Shown here: positions 1-5,371 of the stretch, one piece after another
How positions within the stretch are numbered: the first letter of the stretch is position 1
Layout of the letters: every line of letters starts with the position of its first letter
DNA from: Comamonadaceae bacterium
GTDB lineage: Bacteria > Pseudomonadota > Gammaproteobacteria > Burkholderiales > Burkholderiaceae_C
Length of the DNA: 5,729 nt
Assembly: GCA_947463845.1 (NCBI GenBank)
Contig: CANHUM010000118.1
Span: 1 to 5,729 of the forward strand
Direction of reading: 5' to 3'
Made by a program: the position numbers and the translations under genes
Notes under the pieces: generated by a model
Told to the model about the DNA's origin: nothing
The model's database searches: none
The model's input: only the letters and a program-made list of their open reading frames with translations

Positions 1-983
1 GCCTGCCCCATGCGCAGGGCTTGCTCGCGGTCAGACAAAACCCGCAACACCGCTTGCGCCAGACCGGATGCATCGCCGGTGTCGACCATCTCGCCGGTCA
101 AGCCCGGGATGCTGAGCTGGTCAAACGCCCCCGTGCGTGAGCACACCAGCGCGCACTCGGTGGCCGCCGCCTCGAAGGGGGTGAGGCCAAACGGCTCGTA
201 GCGTGGGCAGGCCACACACAACAAACAACGCTGGTACCACAGGTGCACCTGCCCTGCAGGCACTTCGCCCAAAAAGACAATGCGCTCTGTCAAACCCGCA
301 GCGGCAATCTTGGCCTTGAGCGCGTCTTGGTAAGCTTGGTGTTTGGACTGAGCCAAACCGGCAATCACAGCCGTGGCCCCGGGCAGTTGGGGCAAGGCCT
401 CGATCATCGCGTCCACAAAGACATCGCTGCCTTTGTCGGGCCTGACCCGGCCAAACACCCCAATGCCGTAATCGCCCGGTAAACCGGATGCTTTCCAGGC
501 GGTGCGCTTATCGGGCGGCGGTGAAAACCGCGACAAGTCAATGCCATGCGGCACCACCGCCGTGGTGTTGGGGACAAAGGAAGCGGCCAGTGGGGTGGTC
601 GAGATCACCGCGTCCATTTTAGAAATCAACCAACGAGGAAATGCGCCGTGCAAATGCTGGGCGGCCGAGGTGAAGACCAGCTTGATGGGCAATCGCAGCA
701 CATCGCGCGCGAAAATGGCTGCCATCATTTCCGGATCACGACGAACATGCCAGATGCGAAACGCGCGGCCCTCGGGCGGTTTGCGCGAAAGACGGACAGC
801 TTCGCTCAAGCGCATGCCATCGATGCCGTTGGACATGCGCGTGCCGCAAAAGCCCAGACGCCACTGCTTCGCTTGCAAAGGCACCAGAGCATTGATGGTG
901 GCCGACACCCCGGTATAGCGCTCCTTGAGGTTGAAGACAATGACCTCTGGATCTGGACTGAGCACGGCGTTGGCAGGATTCAT
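1..983 (-). CDS. LpcC-like GT4-family glycosyltransferase, probable LPS core mannosyltransferase (3' end beyond window)
   Basis: The frame is open from ATG at 983 to the window edge (327 codons); probably only a few dozen C-terminal residues are missing. An in-frame TGA directly precedes the ATG, so the start cannot lie further upstream. GGAAAG at 990-995 is a well-spaced ribosome site. The C-terminal GT-B domain shows the GT4 hallmarks: a GRVRPDKG loop with R179 and K184 (nucleotide-sugar phosphate contacts in this family) and the EX7E motif, E263 to E271, within YEPFGLTPFE. The N-terminal half has RYTGVSAT, RIWHVRR (about 76-82) and a segment around LVFTSAAQ (102-109) that I recognise from rhizobial LpcC, which adds mannose from GDP-mannose to Kdo in the LPS core. 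PHGID (145-149) is also typical. It lies 22 bp behind the phosphomannomutase gene, which fits a mannosyl donor. The GT4 assignment is secure; mannose as donor and Kdo as acceptor are inferred from remembered similarity and context. Likely cytoplasmic or on the inner face of the inner membrane. Confidence 0.9.
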   Translation of the reverse strand, partial: MNPANAVLSPDPEVIVFNLKERYTGVSATINALVPLQAKQWRLGFCGTRMSNGIDGMRLSEAVRLSRKPPEGRAFRIWHVRRDPEMMAAIFARDVLRLPIKLVFTSAAQHLHGAFPRWLISKMDAVISTTPLAASFVPNTTAVVPHGIDLSRFSPPPDKRTAWKASGLPGDYGIGVFGRVRPDKGSDVFVDAMIEALPQLPGATAVIAGLAQSKHQAYQDALKAKIAAAGLTERIVFLGEVPAGQVHLWYQRCLLCVACPRYEPFGLTPFEAAATECALVCSRTGAFDQLSIPGLTGEMVDTGDASGLAQAVLRVLSDREQALRMGQ

Positions 984-989
984 TCAGAG

Positions 990-995
990 CTTTCC
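990..995 (-). promoter_or_regulatory. Ribosome binding site of the glycosyltransferase
   Basis: GGAAAG on the minus strand ends 6 nt before the ATG at 983. It sits in the 22-bp gap after the phosphomannomutase stop, so the glycosyltransferase has its own initiation site while probably sharing the upstream transcript. Confidence 0.5.
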
Positions 996-1005
996 GTACA
1001 AGCGT

Positions 1006-2409
1006 TCAATGCGCCGCTGCCTGAATTTTTGCATCGGCCTTGACCGATCGCAGCAGCGCCAGCATGTCGGTCTCGATGCGGTGCAAAGCGGATTCGGTCT
1101 GACCTTCAAAACGCAGCACCAGGACGGGCGTGGTGTTGGAGGCGCGGATCAAACCAAAACCATCGGGCCAGTCCACGCGCAAGCCGTCAATGTCAGACAC
1201 TTGCGCCGGTGCACTGAAGGCGCTGGCAGCCCGGGCTTGCAAGGCTTGGGTGACGCTGTGCGGCTCGCCTTCGGCACAAGCCACGTTCAACTCGGGCGTG
1301 CTGAAACTGGTGGGCAAGGCGTTGAGCACCACATTGGCATCGGGTGACTGGCTGACGATTTCCAACAAACGGCAACCGGCATAAGTACCATCATCGAAGC
1401 CATACCAGCGCTCCTTGAAGAAAATGTGCCCGCTCATCTCACCACCCAAAGGCGCTTGGCCGCCTGCGGCCTCAATCGCCCGCATCTGGGCTTTGATGAG
1501 CGAGTGACCGGTTTTGTACATCAGGGCTTTGCCGCCAGCTGCTTCGATCGCGGGGGCCAGGCGCTGCGAGCACTTCACGTCAAACAAGATGGTGCCGCCG
1601 GGCACGCGGCTGAGCACGTCTTGCGCAAACAGCTGCATCTGGCGGTCAGGGTAAATGTTGTGGCCGTCTTTCGTGACGATGCCCAAACGGTCGCCGTCAC
1701 CGTCAAAGGCCAGGCCCAATTCGGCGCCGGTGGTTTTCAGGGCTGCGATCAGGTCTTGCAGGTTTTCCGGCTTGCTGGGGTCAGGATGGTGGTTGGGAAA
1801 GTGGCCGTCCACCTCGCTGAACAACTCAATCACCTCGCAGCCCAGGGCGCGGAATATGCTTGGCGCCGAAGCGCCTGCAATGCCGTTGCCCGAATCGATC
1901 ACAATTTTCATGGGGCGCGCCAAACGGATGTCCCCCACGATGCGTTGGGTGTAGTCAGCCAGCACGTCCTGGTGTGTCACGCTGCCACCACCTTGGAGCT
2001 GCCAGTTTTCGCTCTCCATCATCTGGCGCAGGACCTGGATCTCGTCACCGTAAATGGCGCGACCGCCCAGCACCATCTTGAAGCCGTTGTAGTCCTTGGG
2101 GTTGTGGCTGCCTGTGACCTGGATGCCGCTTTGGCACAAGGTGCTGGCCGCGTAATACAGCATGGGCGTGGTGACCAAGCCAATGTCGATCACGTGAATC
2201 CCCGCAGCCACCAAGCCTCGAACGAGCGCCGCCGACAAGCCCGGCCCGCTCAAGCGCCCATCGCGCCCCACGGCCACGGTGCTTTGGCCTTGCGCCAGGG
2301 CATGTGTGCCAAAGGCCCGGCCCAGGCCCTCGGCCACGGCTTCGTTCAGGGTAGAGGGCACGACGCCACGGATGTCATACGCCTTGAAAATGGAGGGGGT
2401 GATTTGCAT
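1006..2409 (-). CDS. algC: Bifunctional phosphomannomutase/phosphoglucomutase (AlgC/ManB type)
   Basis: The 467-residue alpha-D-phosphohexomutase interconverts mannose-6-P and mannose-1-P (and the glucose equivalents), supplying GDP-mannose and UDP-glucose routes to LPS and exopolysaccharide. All four signature loops are intact and in order: the catalytic phosphoserine loop TGSHNPKDYNG (S101), the metal-binding loop DGDGDR (236-241), the sugar-specificity loop GGEMSGH (322-328, typical of PMM/PGM enzymes such as Pseudomonas AlgC), and the phosphate-binding loop RASNTTP (422-428). The N-terminus FKAYDIRG is also diagnostic. I chose the ATG at 2409 because homology begins with MQITPSIFKAYDIRG and the length matches the family; the frame stays open upstream to 2658, but that part overlaps ogt and is unlike the family. 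The Shine-Dalgarno is weak. It probably forms an operon with the downstream LpcC-like glycosyltransferase. Which hexose dominates in vivo cannot be told from sequence. Confidence 0.96.
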   Translation of the reverse strand: MQITPSIFKAYDIRGVVPSTLNEAVAEGLGRAFGTHALAQGQSTVAVGRDGRLSGPGLSAALVRGLVAAGIHVIDIGLVTTPMLYYAASTLCQSGIQVTGSHNPKDYNGFKMVLGGRAIYGDEIQVLRQMMESENWQLQGGGSVTHQDVLADYTQRIVGDIRLARPMKIVIDSGNGIAGASAPSIFRALGCEVIELFSEVDGHFPNHHPDPSKPENLQDLIAALKTTGAELGLAFDGDGDRLGIVTKDGHNIYPDRQMQLFAQDVLSRVPGGTILFDVKCSQRLAPAIEAAGGKALMYKTGHSLIKAQMRAIEAAGGQAPLGGEMSGHIFFKERWYGFDDGTYAGCRLLEIVSQSPDANVVLNALPTSFSTPELNVACAEGEPHSVTQALQARAASAFSAPAQVSDIDGLRVDWPDGFGLIRASNTTPVLVLRFEGQTESALHRIETDMLALLRSVKADAKIQAAAH

Positions 2410-2460
2410 GCGCTGCGCCTGTCCAAAAGCCTCTGTGGGCTGGTTGATCCTCAAAGCGAG

Positions 2461-2466
2461 ATTGTA
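2461..2466 (-). promoter_or_regulatory. Possible -10 element for the phosphomannomutase operon
   Basis: On the minus strand TACAAT matches the sigma70 -10 consensus at 5 of 6 positions and lies about 50 nt upstream of the ATG at 2409. No convincing -35 hexamer is present at 17-18 bp, so this is a weak call. It lies inside the 109-bp region (2410-2518) shared with the divergent ogt gene, for which I see no clear promoter. Confidence 0.3.
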
Positions 2467-2507
2467 GGCGGGCCGCGCTACCATCTGACCCATCTCTGTT
2501 CTTATCC

Positions 2508-2512
2508 AAAGG
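2508..2512 (+). promoter_or_regulatory. Ribosome binding site of ogt
   Basis: AAAGG ends 6 nt before the ATG at 2519, which supports that start codon. Confidence 0.45.
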
Positions 2513-2518
2513 CCTGAC

Positions 2519-3019
2519 ATGCCCCCTCTGAGCGCCCTGCGCATCGACAGCCCCCTGGGGCCGATCACGCTCGCTGCCAGCGTCCACGGACTGTGCGGCG
2601 TGTGGTTCGACGACCAAAAACACGGCCCATCGGAGTCCCAGCGCCAGTTGTGGTCCAAAGATGAACACCACCCGGTGCTTCAAAATGCCGCAGCCTATGT
2701 GCTGGCTTGCCTCAAGGGACCCGCCCCGCCATGGAACGGACCGCTGGACATGTCGGCCGGCACACCCTTTCAACAATCGGTCTGGCAAGCTTTGTTGCGC
2801 ATTCCCGCTGGCCAAAGCCTGAGCTATGGCGAGCTGGCCCGGCAATTGAAAACCCCCAAGGCGGTGCGGGCTGTGGGGGCAGCGGTGGGGCGTAACCCGG
2901 TGAGTATCATCGTGCCTTGCCACCGTGTCGTGGGTGCCGGTGGCCAACTCACGGGCTACGCTGGCGGGCTGTGGCGCAAACAAGCGCTGCTCAAACTCGA
3001 AGGCCATCCCGGCATCTGA
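2519..3019 (+). CDS. ogt: Methylated-DNA--[protein]-cysteine S-methyltransferase (O6-alkylguanine-DNA alkyltransferase)
   Basis: The 166-residue suicide repair protein transfers alkyl groups from O6-alkylguanine (and O4-alkylthymine) in DNA to its own cysteine. The C-terminal DNA-binding domain is complete: [12 protein letters not shown] (81-92) opens it, SYGELA (102-107) carries the conserved tyrosine, [13 protein letters not shown] (115-127) contains the recognition-helix arginine R117 and the hinge asparagine N126, and IVPCHRVV holds the acceptor C134. The N-terminal part is a short ribonuclease-H-like fold, beginning with a strand pattern around [12 protein letters not shown]. The length is close to E. 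coli Ogt, and there is no AraC-type domain as in Ada, so this is the constitutive single-function type. The gene is divergent from the phosphomannomutase and is followed 9 bp later by the EamA permease, probably cotranscribed. The start is supported by AAAGG 6 nt upstream. Confidence 0.96.
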   Translation: MPPLSALRIDSPLGPITLAASVHGLCGVWFDDQKHGPSESQRQLWSKDEHHPVLQNAAAYVLACLKGPAPPWNGPLDMSAGTPFQQSVWQALLRIPAGQSLSYGELARQLKTPKAVRAVGAAVGRNPVSIIVPCHRVVGAGGQLTGYAGGLWRKQALLKLEGHPGI

Positions 3020-3028
3020 ATTTTCTCC

Positions 3029-3925
3029 ATGCATGCTTCCCCCACCAAAGTCTGGCTGACTGATTTTTTGATCCTGGCCGCGATCTGGGGCGCTTCATTT
3101 TTGTTCATGCGGCTGGCCGCGCTGGAACTCGGCGCAATTCCCATGGCGGCCTTGCGCGTGACCATTGCCTCTGTCTTTTTACTGCCGCTGTTGGTGGTCA
3201 AGGGCCATTGGCCCGCTTTGCGCCAGCATTGGCGGCCCGTGTTTTTTGTGGGCTTGCTCAACAGCGCCATTCCGTTTGCCCTGTTCGGTTTCGCAGTCGT
3301 GCACATCAGCACCGGTCTGTCGGCCATCCTGAACGCCACTGTGCCGCTGTTCGGGGCCCTGGTGGCCTGGATGTGGCTCAAGGACAAGCCTGACCTGTCG
3401 CGCACCGTGGGTCTGGCGATTGGCTTTGGCGGTGTGGTCTTGTTGGCAGGTGGCCAAGCCAGCTTCCAACCCAATGCCTCGGGCGTGGCCCCGATCTGGG
3501 CGGTAATGGCCTGTCTGGCAGCCACCAGCTGTTATGCGCTGTCGGCCAGCTTCACCCGAAAACACTTGTCCAGCATGCCCCCGCTGGTCGCTGCCACCGG
3601 CAGCCAAATGGGTGCCATGTTCGCGCTGGCTTTGCCCGCACTGTGGTTGCGACCTGATCAGATGCCCAGTGTGCCGGCTTGGGGGGCCTTGATCACCTTG
3701 GGTGTGTTGTGCACTGGCATTGCCTACGTGCTTTATTTCCGCCTGATCGAGCGCGCCGGACCCTCTCGAGCCTTGACCGTGACTTTCATGATCCCGGTGT
3801 TTGCGATCGTCTATGGGGTTCTCTTGCTGGGCGAACACGTCACGTCGTGGATGCTGCTGTGCGGGCTGGTGATCATGGCGGGCACCGCCCTGTCCAGCGG
3901 CCTGCTCAAGCTGCCGGGGCGTTGA
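3029..3925 (+). CDS. DMT-superfamily permease with two EamA domains
   Basis: The 298-residue inner-membrane protein is built as two EamA repeats (about 12-141 and 155-292). I estimate ten hydrophobic helices near residues 11-28, 38-57, 70-90, 96-117, 127-141, 154-173, 186-207, 216-237, 247-267 and 274-294. Family features are the opening IWGASFLFMRLA, an N-terminal-half helix with NATVPLFGALVAW, and LLGEHVTSW in the second repeat, the position of the conserved Gly-Glu of EamA proteins. Members export metabolites, amino acids or drugs; the substrate cannot be predicted here. The ATG lies 9 bp after the ogt stop with no recognisable Shine-Dalgarno, so translation may depend on ribosomes finishing ogt. 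The 3' end overlaps the tail of the opposing RlmN-like gene by 20 bp. Confidence 0.93.
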   Translation: MHASPTKVWLTDFLILAAIWGASFLFMRLAALELGAIPMAALRVTIASVFLLPLLVVKGHWPALRQHWRPVFFVGLLNSAIPFALFGFAVVHISTGLSAILNATVPLFGALVAWMWLKDKPDLSRTVGLAIGFGGVVLLAGGQASFQPNASGVAPIWAVMACLAATSCYALSASFTRKHLSSMPPLVAATGSQMGAMFALALPALWLRPDQMPSVPAWGALITLGVLCTGIAYVLYFRLIERAGPSRALTVTFMIPVFAIVYGVLLLGEHVTSWMLLCGLVIMAGTALSSGLLKLPGR

Positions 3926-4958
3926 TGCGGGGATGCACGTGCACCCTTTGAACACGCTGAACCACGTCCCTGGCCCGGAGCTGACCACACCCACCATCCA
4001 CGTCCTGACCCGCTGACTGGCGCAGTTTGGTCAACACGCCGCGCTGGTGCAAAGTGCGAGCGATCTCGGCGGCGCGTTCCCAACTGGGCCTGGCATAAGG
4101 CAAGTCGGGGACTGCGTTGTACGGAATCATGTTCATCAGCGCGTATTTGCCTTGGAGCAAGCGCACGATGCCATCGATCTCTTCGTCGTTGTCGTTCACC
4201 CCTTCAATCAAAGTCCACTGGTATTGAATCGGGTATCCGGTTGCGCGGGCGTAGACCTCACCCGCCTCCACCAGATCCCGTGGGTCAAAATACGGCGCTC
4301 GCGGCAAAAGTTGCGCACGCAAGTCAGCCCGAGTGCTGTGCAGCGACAGGGCCAGCGCGGGCTTGACCCTGCCTTGGGGCAATCGCTCAAACACCCGCGC
4401 ATCACCCACGGTGGAAAACACCAGGTTTTTGTGCCCAATGTTGCCCACGCTGCCGAGCAGCTCGATGGCTTCCATGACCGCCTCCAGGTTGTGCGAGGGC
4501 TCGCCCATGCCCATGAAGACCACTTTTCTCACAGGCCTGAGCGTGCGGGCCAGCGCGACTTGCGCCACGATCTCAGCGCTGCCCACTTGCCGAATCAGAC
4601 CTTCGCGCCCGGTCATGCAAAACACACAGCCCACCGCACAGCCCACTTGAGACGACACACACAGGCCGTCGCGCGGCAAAAGCACACTCTCCACCGTCTG
4701 GCCGTCTTGCAGGCCCACCAGCAAACGGGCCGAACCGTCTTGACCCGGGTGCAGCTCACGCAAGGTGGCCAAGCCGCTCAAGGCTAGGCTGAGCGCGGGC
4801 AAAGCCTCACGGACTGCAGCGGGCATGAAGCTGTGCAAAGGTCTGCGGCCACTGTCCTGAGGTTGCGCCTGCACCCACAACCGCAACACGCGCTGTGCGT
4901 GCAAGGCGTTTGCACCCAGTGCGCCCAAGTGGTCGCGGATGTCCTGAATGCTTTGCAT
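3906..4958 (-). CDS. Radical-SAM enzyme of the RlmN/Cfr family (RlmN-like RNA methyltransferase)
   Basis: The 350-residue protein carries the full catalytic set of dual-specificity RlmN/Cfr methyltransferases, which methylate carbon 2 or 8 of adenosine (A2503 of 23S rRNA in the characterised enzymes). The cluster motif CxxxCxxC is C107, C111, C114 inside SSQVGCAVGCVFC. C100 lies seven residues before it, matching E. coli C118. C324 in VDGGCGQL matches the methyl-carrying C355. FMGMGEPSHN (148-157) is the SAM-binding GEP motif, and SLHST (205-209) and EGVNDNDEE (252-260) are further family blocks. Several blocks differ from canonical RlmN: CMTGREG after the cluster, QYQWTLIEGVND, and IPYNAVPDLPYARPS. 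I therefore think it is a divergent paralogue, with the housekeeping rlmN elsewhere, but A2503 activity is possible. The start at 4958 lies 5 bp after the slyX stop, implying cotranscription. Its end overlaps the convergent permease gene by 20 bp. Confidence 0.9.
   Translation of the reverse strand: MQSIQDIRDHLGALGANALHAQRVLRLWVQAQPQDSGRRPLHSFMPAAVREALPALSLALSGLATLRELHPGQDGSARLLVGLQDGQTVESVLLPRDGLCVSSQVGCAVGCVFCMTGREGLIRQVGSAEIVAQVALARTLRPVRKVVFMGMGEPSHNLEAVMEAIELLGSVGNIGHKNLVFSTVGDARVFERLPQGRVKPALALSLHSTRADLRAQLLPRAPYFDPRDLVEAGEVYARATGYPIQYQWTLIEGVNDNDEEIDGIVRLLQGKYALMNMIPYNAVPDLPYARPSWERAAEIARTLHQRGVLTKLRQSAGQDVDGGCGQLRARDVVQRVQRVHVHPRINAPAA
3930..3949 (+). terminator. Weak hairpin just after the permease stop, possible terminator
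   Basis: GGG-A-TGCAC / GTGCA-CCC forms a short, nearly perfect inverted repeat followed by only TTT, 4 bp after the permease stop at 3925. It lies within the C-terminal codons of the opposing RlmN-like gene, where it encodes a Val-His-Val-His stretch, so the symmetry may be a by-product of coding. The short T run makes efficient intrinsic termination doubtful. Confidence 0.25.
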
Positions 4959-4963
4959 CTTGG

Positions 4964-5185
4964 TCAGTAATGCGGCGGAATGTCGTCGCGCAAGTTGCGT
5001 ACCTCGGTGCCACCGCCAGATTCCGGCAAGCGCTCACGCCACTGGCGCAGCTCTTGAATCAGTGCATCGATTTGCTGCTGCTGGCGGTACACCTGGGCGT
5101 TGAGTTGGTCCAGCAGGTCTTCGGTGAAGCCCGCCTTGATTTCCAATTCAACCAAGCGTTTTTCAATCGGGGTTGGAATATCCAT
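4964..5185 (-). CDS. slyX: SlyX family protein
   Basis: The 73-residue acidic, heptad-rich protein is mostly one coiled coil (about 6-50: IEKRLVELEIK, then LLDQLNAQVYRQQQQID and ALIQELRQWRERL), followed by a flexible glycine-containing linker and the family's characteristic C-terminal PPHY. The biochemical function is unknown; the name comes from proximity to slyD in E. coli. I chose the ATG at 5185 because it gives the usual family length of 72-73 residues and begins with MDIPTPIEKRL; a second in-frame ATG at 5212 would add nine residues unlike the family. Neither start has a good Shine-Dalgarno. The stop is 5 bp before the RlmN-like start, so the two form an operon transcribed away from metK. 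Confidence 0.93.
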   Translation of the reverse strand: MDIPTPIEKRLVELEIKAGFTEDLLDQLNAQVYRQQQQIDALIQELRQWRERLPESGGGTEVRNLRDDIPPHY

Positions 5186-5216
5186 GGCCTGTATTGGACC
5201 TGATTTCCACATGAAT

Positions 5217-5245
5217 TTTGCAGGATTGCCTTGATCTTTTACAAT
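5217..5245 (+). promoter_or_regulatory. Putative sigma70 promoter of metK
   Basis: TTTGCA (5217-5222, 4 of 6 matches to the -35 consensus) is separated by exactly 17 bp from TACAAT (5240-5245, 5 of 6 matches to the -10). Transcription would start near 5252, giving a leader of about 120 nt before the metK ATG. It is the best promoter-like pair in the 186-bp metK/slyX divergent region. The same region must also hold the slyX promoter, which I could not place. Confidence 0.5.
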
Positions 5246-5278
5246 GTCGCATCGCTGAGTTATCCGAACTACTTGCAG

Positions 5279-5310
5279 GGCGATTCACAAATTCTGCTAA
5301 AGCGTTCGCC
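5279..5310 (+). promoter_or_regulatory. Upstream hairpin in the metK leader
   Basis: GGCGA (5279-5283) can pair with TCGCC (5306-5310), closing a 22-nt loop, within the predicted leader transcript. The stem is only five base pairs and could be chance in GC-rich DNA. It is noted because it lies just 5' of the terminator-like hairpin and could be part of a larger folded sensor. Confidence 0.25.
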
Positions 5311-5371
5311 AGGCTCCGGGTTTTCAGGGTCGGCAACGCCGAAAAACCATTGAAACCCAGGAGCTTTTTTT
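5311..5371 (+). promoter_or_regulatory. metK leader hairpin: terminator-like stem that occludes the Shine-Dalgarno
   Basis: GCTCCGGGTTT (5313-5323) pairs with AAACCC (5353-5358), a single bulged A (5359), and GGAGC (5360-5364), giving 11 mostly GC pairs. Seven T residues (5365-5371) follow at once, then the metK ATG. This is the shape of an intrinsic terminator, and its 3' arm includes AGGAG (5359-5363), the metK ribosome site. The loop holds a perfect small stem, TCGGC (5330-5334) with GCCGA (5338-5342). GGTTTT (5319-5324) can alternatively pair with AAAACC (5343-5348), extending the small stem and excluding part of the terminator helix. The pairings are read directly from the sequence; the regulatory role (attenuation and/or translational block, perhaps sensing SAM or methionine) is inference. 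I do not recognise a named riboswitch class. Confidence 0.5.
5359..5363 (+). promoter_or_regulatory. Ribosome binding site of metK
   Basis: AGGAG lies 8 nt before the ATG at 5372 and fixes that start. It forms the 3' arm of the leader hairpin, so it would be inaccessible when the hairpin is folded. Confidence 0.75.

Noticed and set aside
546..1043. 165-codon plus-strand frame, and the overlapping 138-codon frame at 502-918
   Set aside because: Both are antisense to the LpcC-like glycosyltransferase, which has the EX7E motif and a good start. Neither shows recognisable protein features.
1426..2517. 363-codon open frame on the plus strand, antisense to the phosphomannomutase
   Set aside because: It is low-complexity in character (rich in His, Gln, Ala, Val) with no family motif, and lies opposite a gene with all four phosphohexomutase loops. 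GC-rich coding DNA often leaves such antisense frames open.
2410..2658. N-terminal extension of the phosphomannomutase to an upstream ATG at 2658
   Set aside because: It would add 83 residues with no similarity to the family and run across the ogt start. Homology begins exactly at the ATG at 2409.
3179..3997. 272-codon minus-strand frame, and the 189-codon one at 2956-3525
   Set aside because: They are antisense to the EamA permease, and their hydrophilic, Gly/Gln/His-rich translation is the expected complement of membrane-helix codons.
4047..4787. 246-codon plus-strand frame
   Set aside because: It is antisense to the RlmN-like gene, His/Gln-rich and motif-free, with no ribosome site.
5186..5212. 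Longer SlyX start at 5212
   Set aside because: It adds nine residues (MWKSGPIQA) outside the usual family length, with no better ribosome site.
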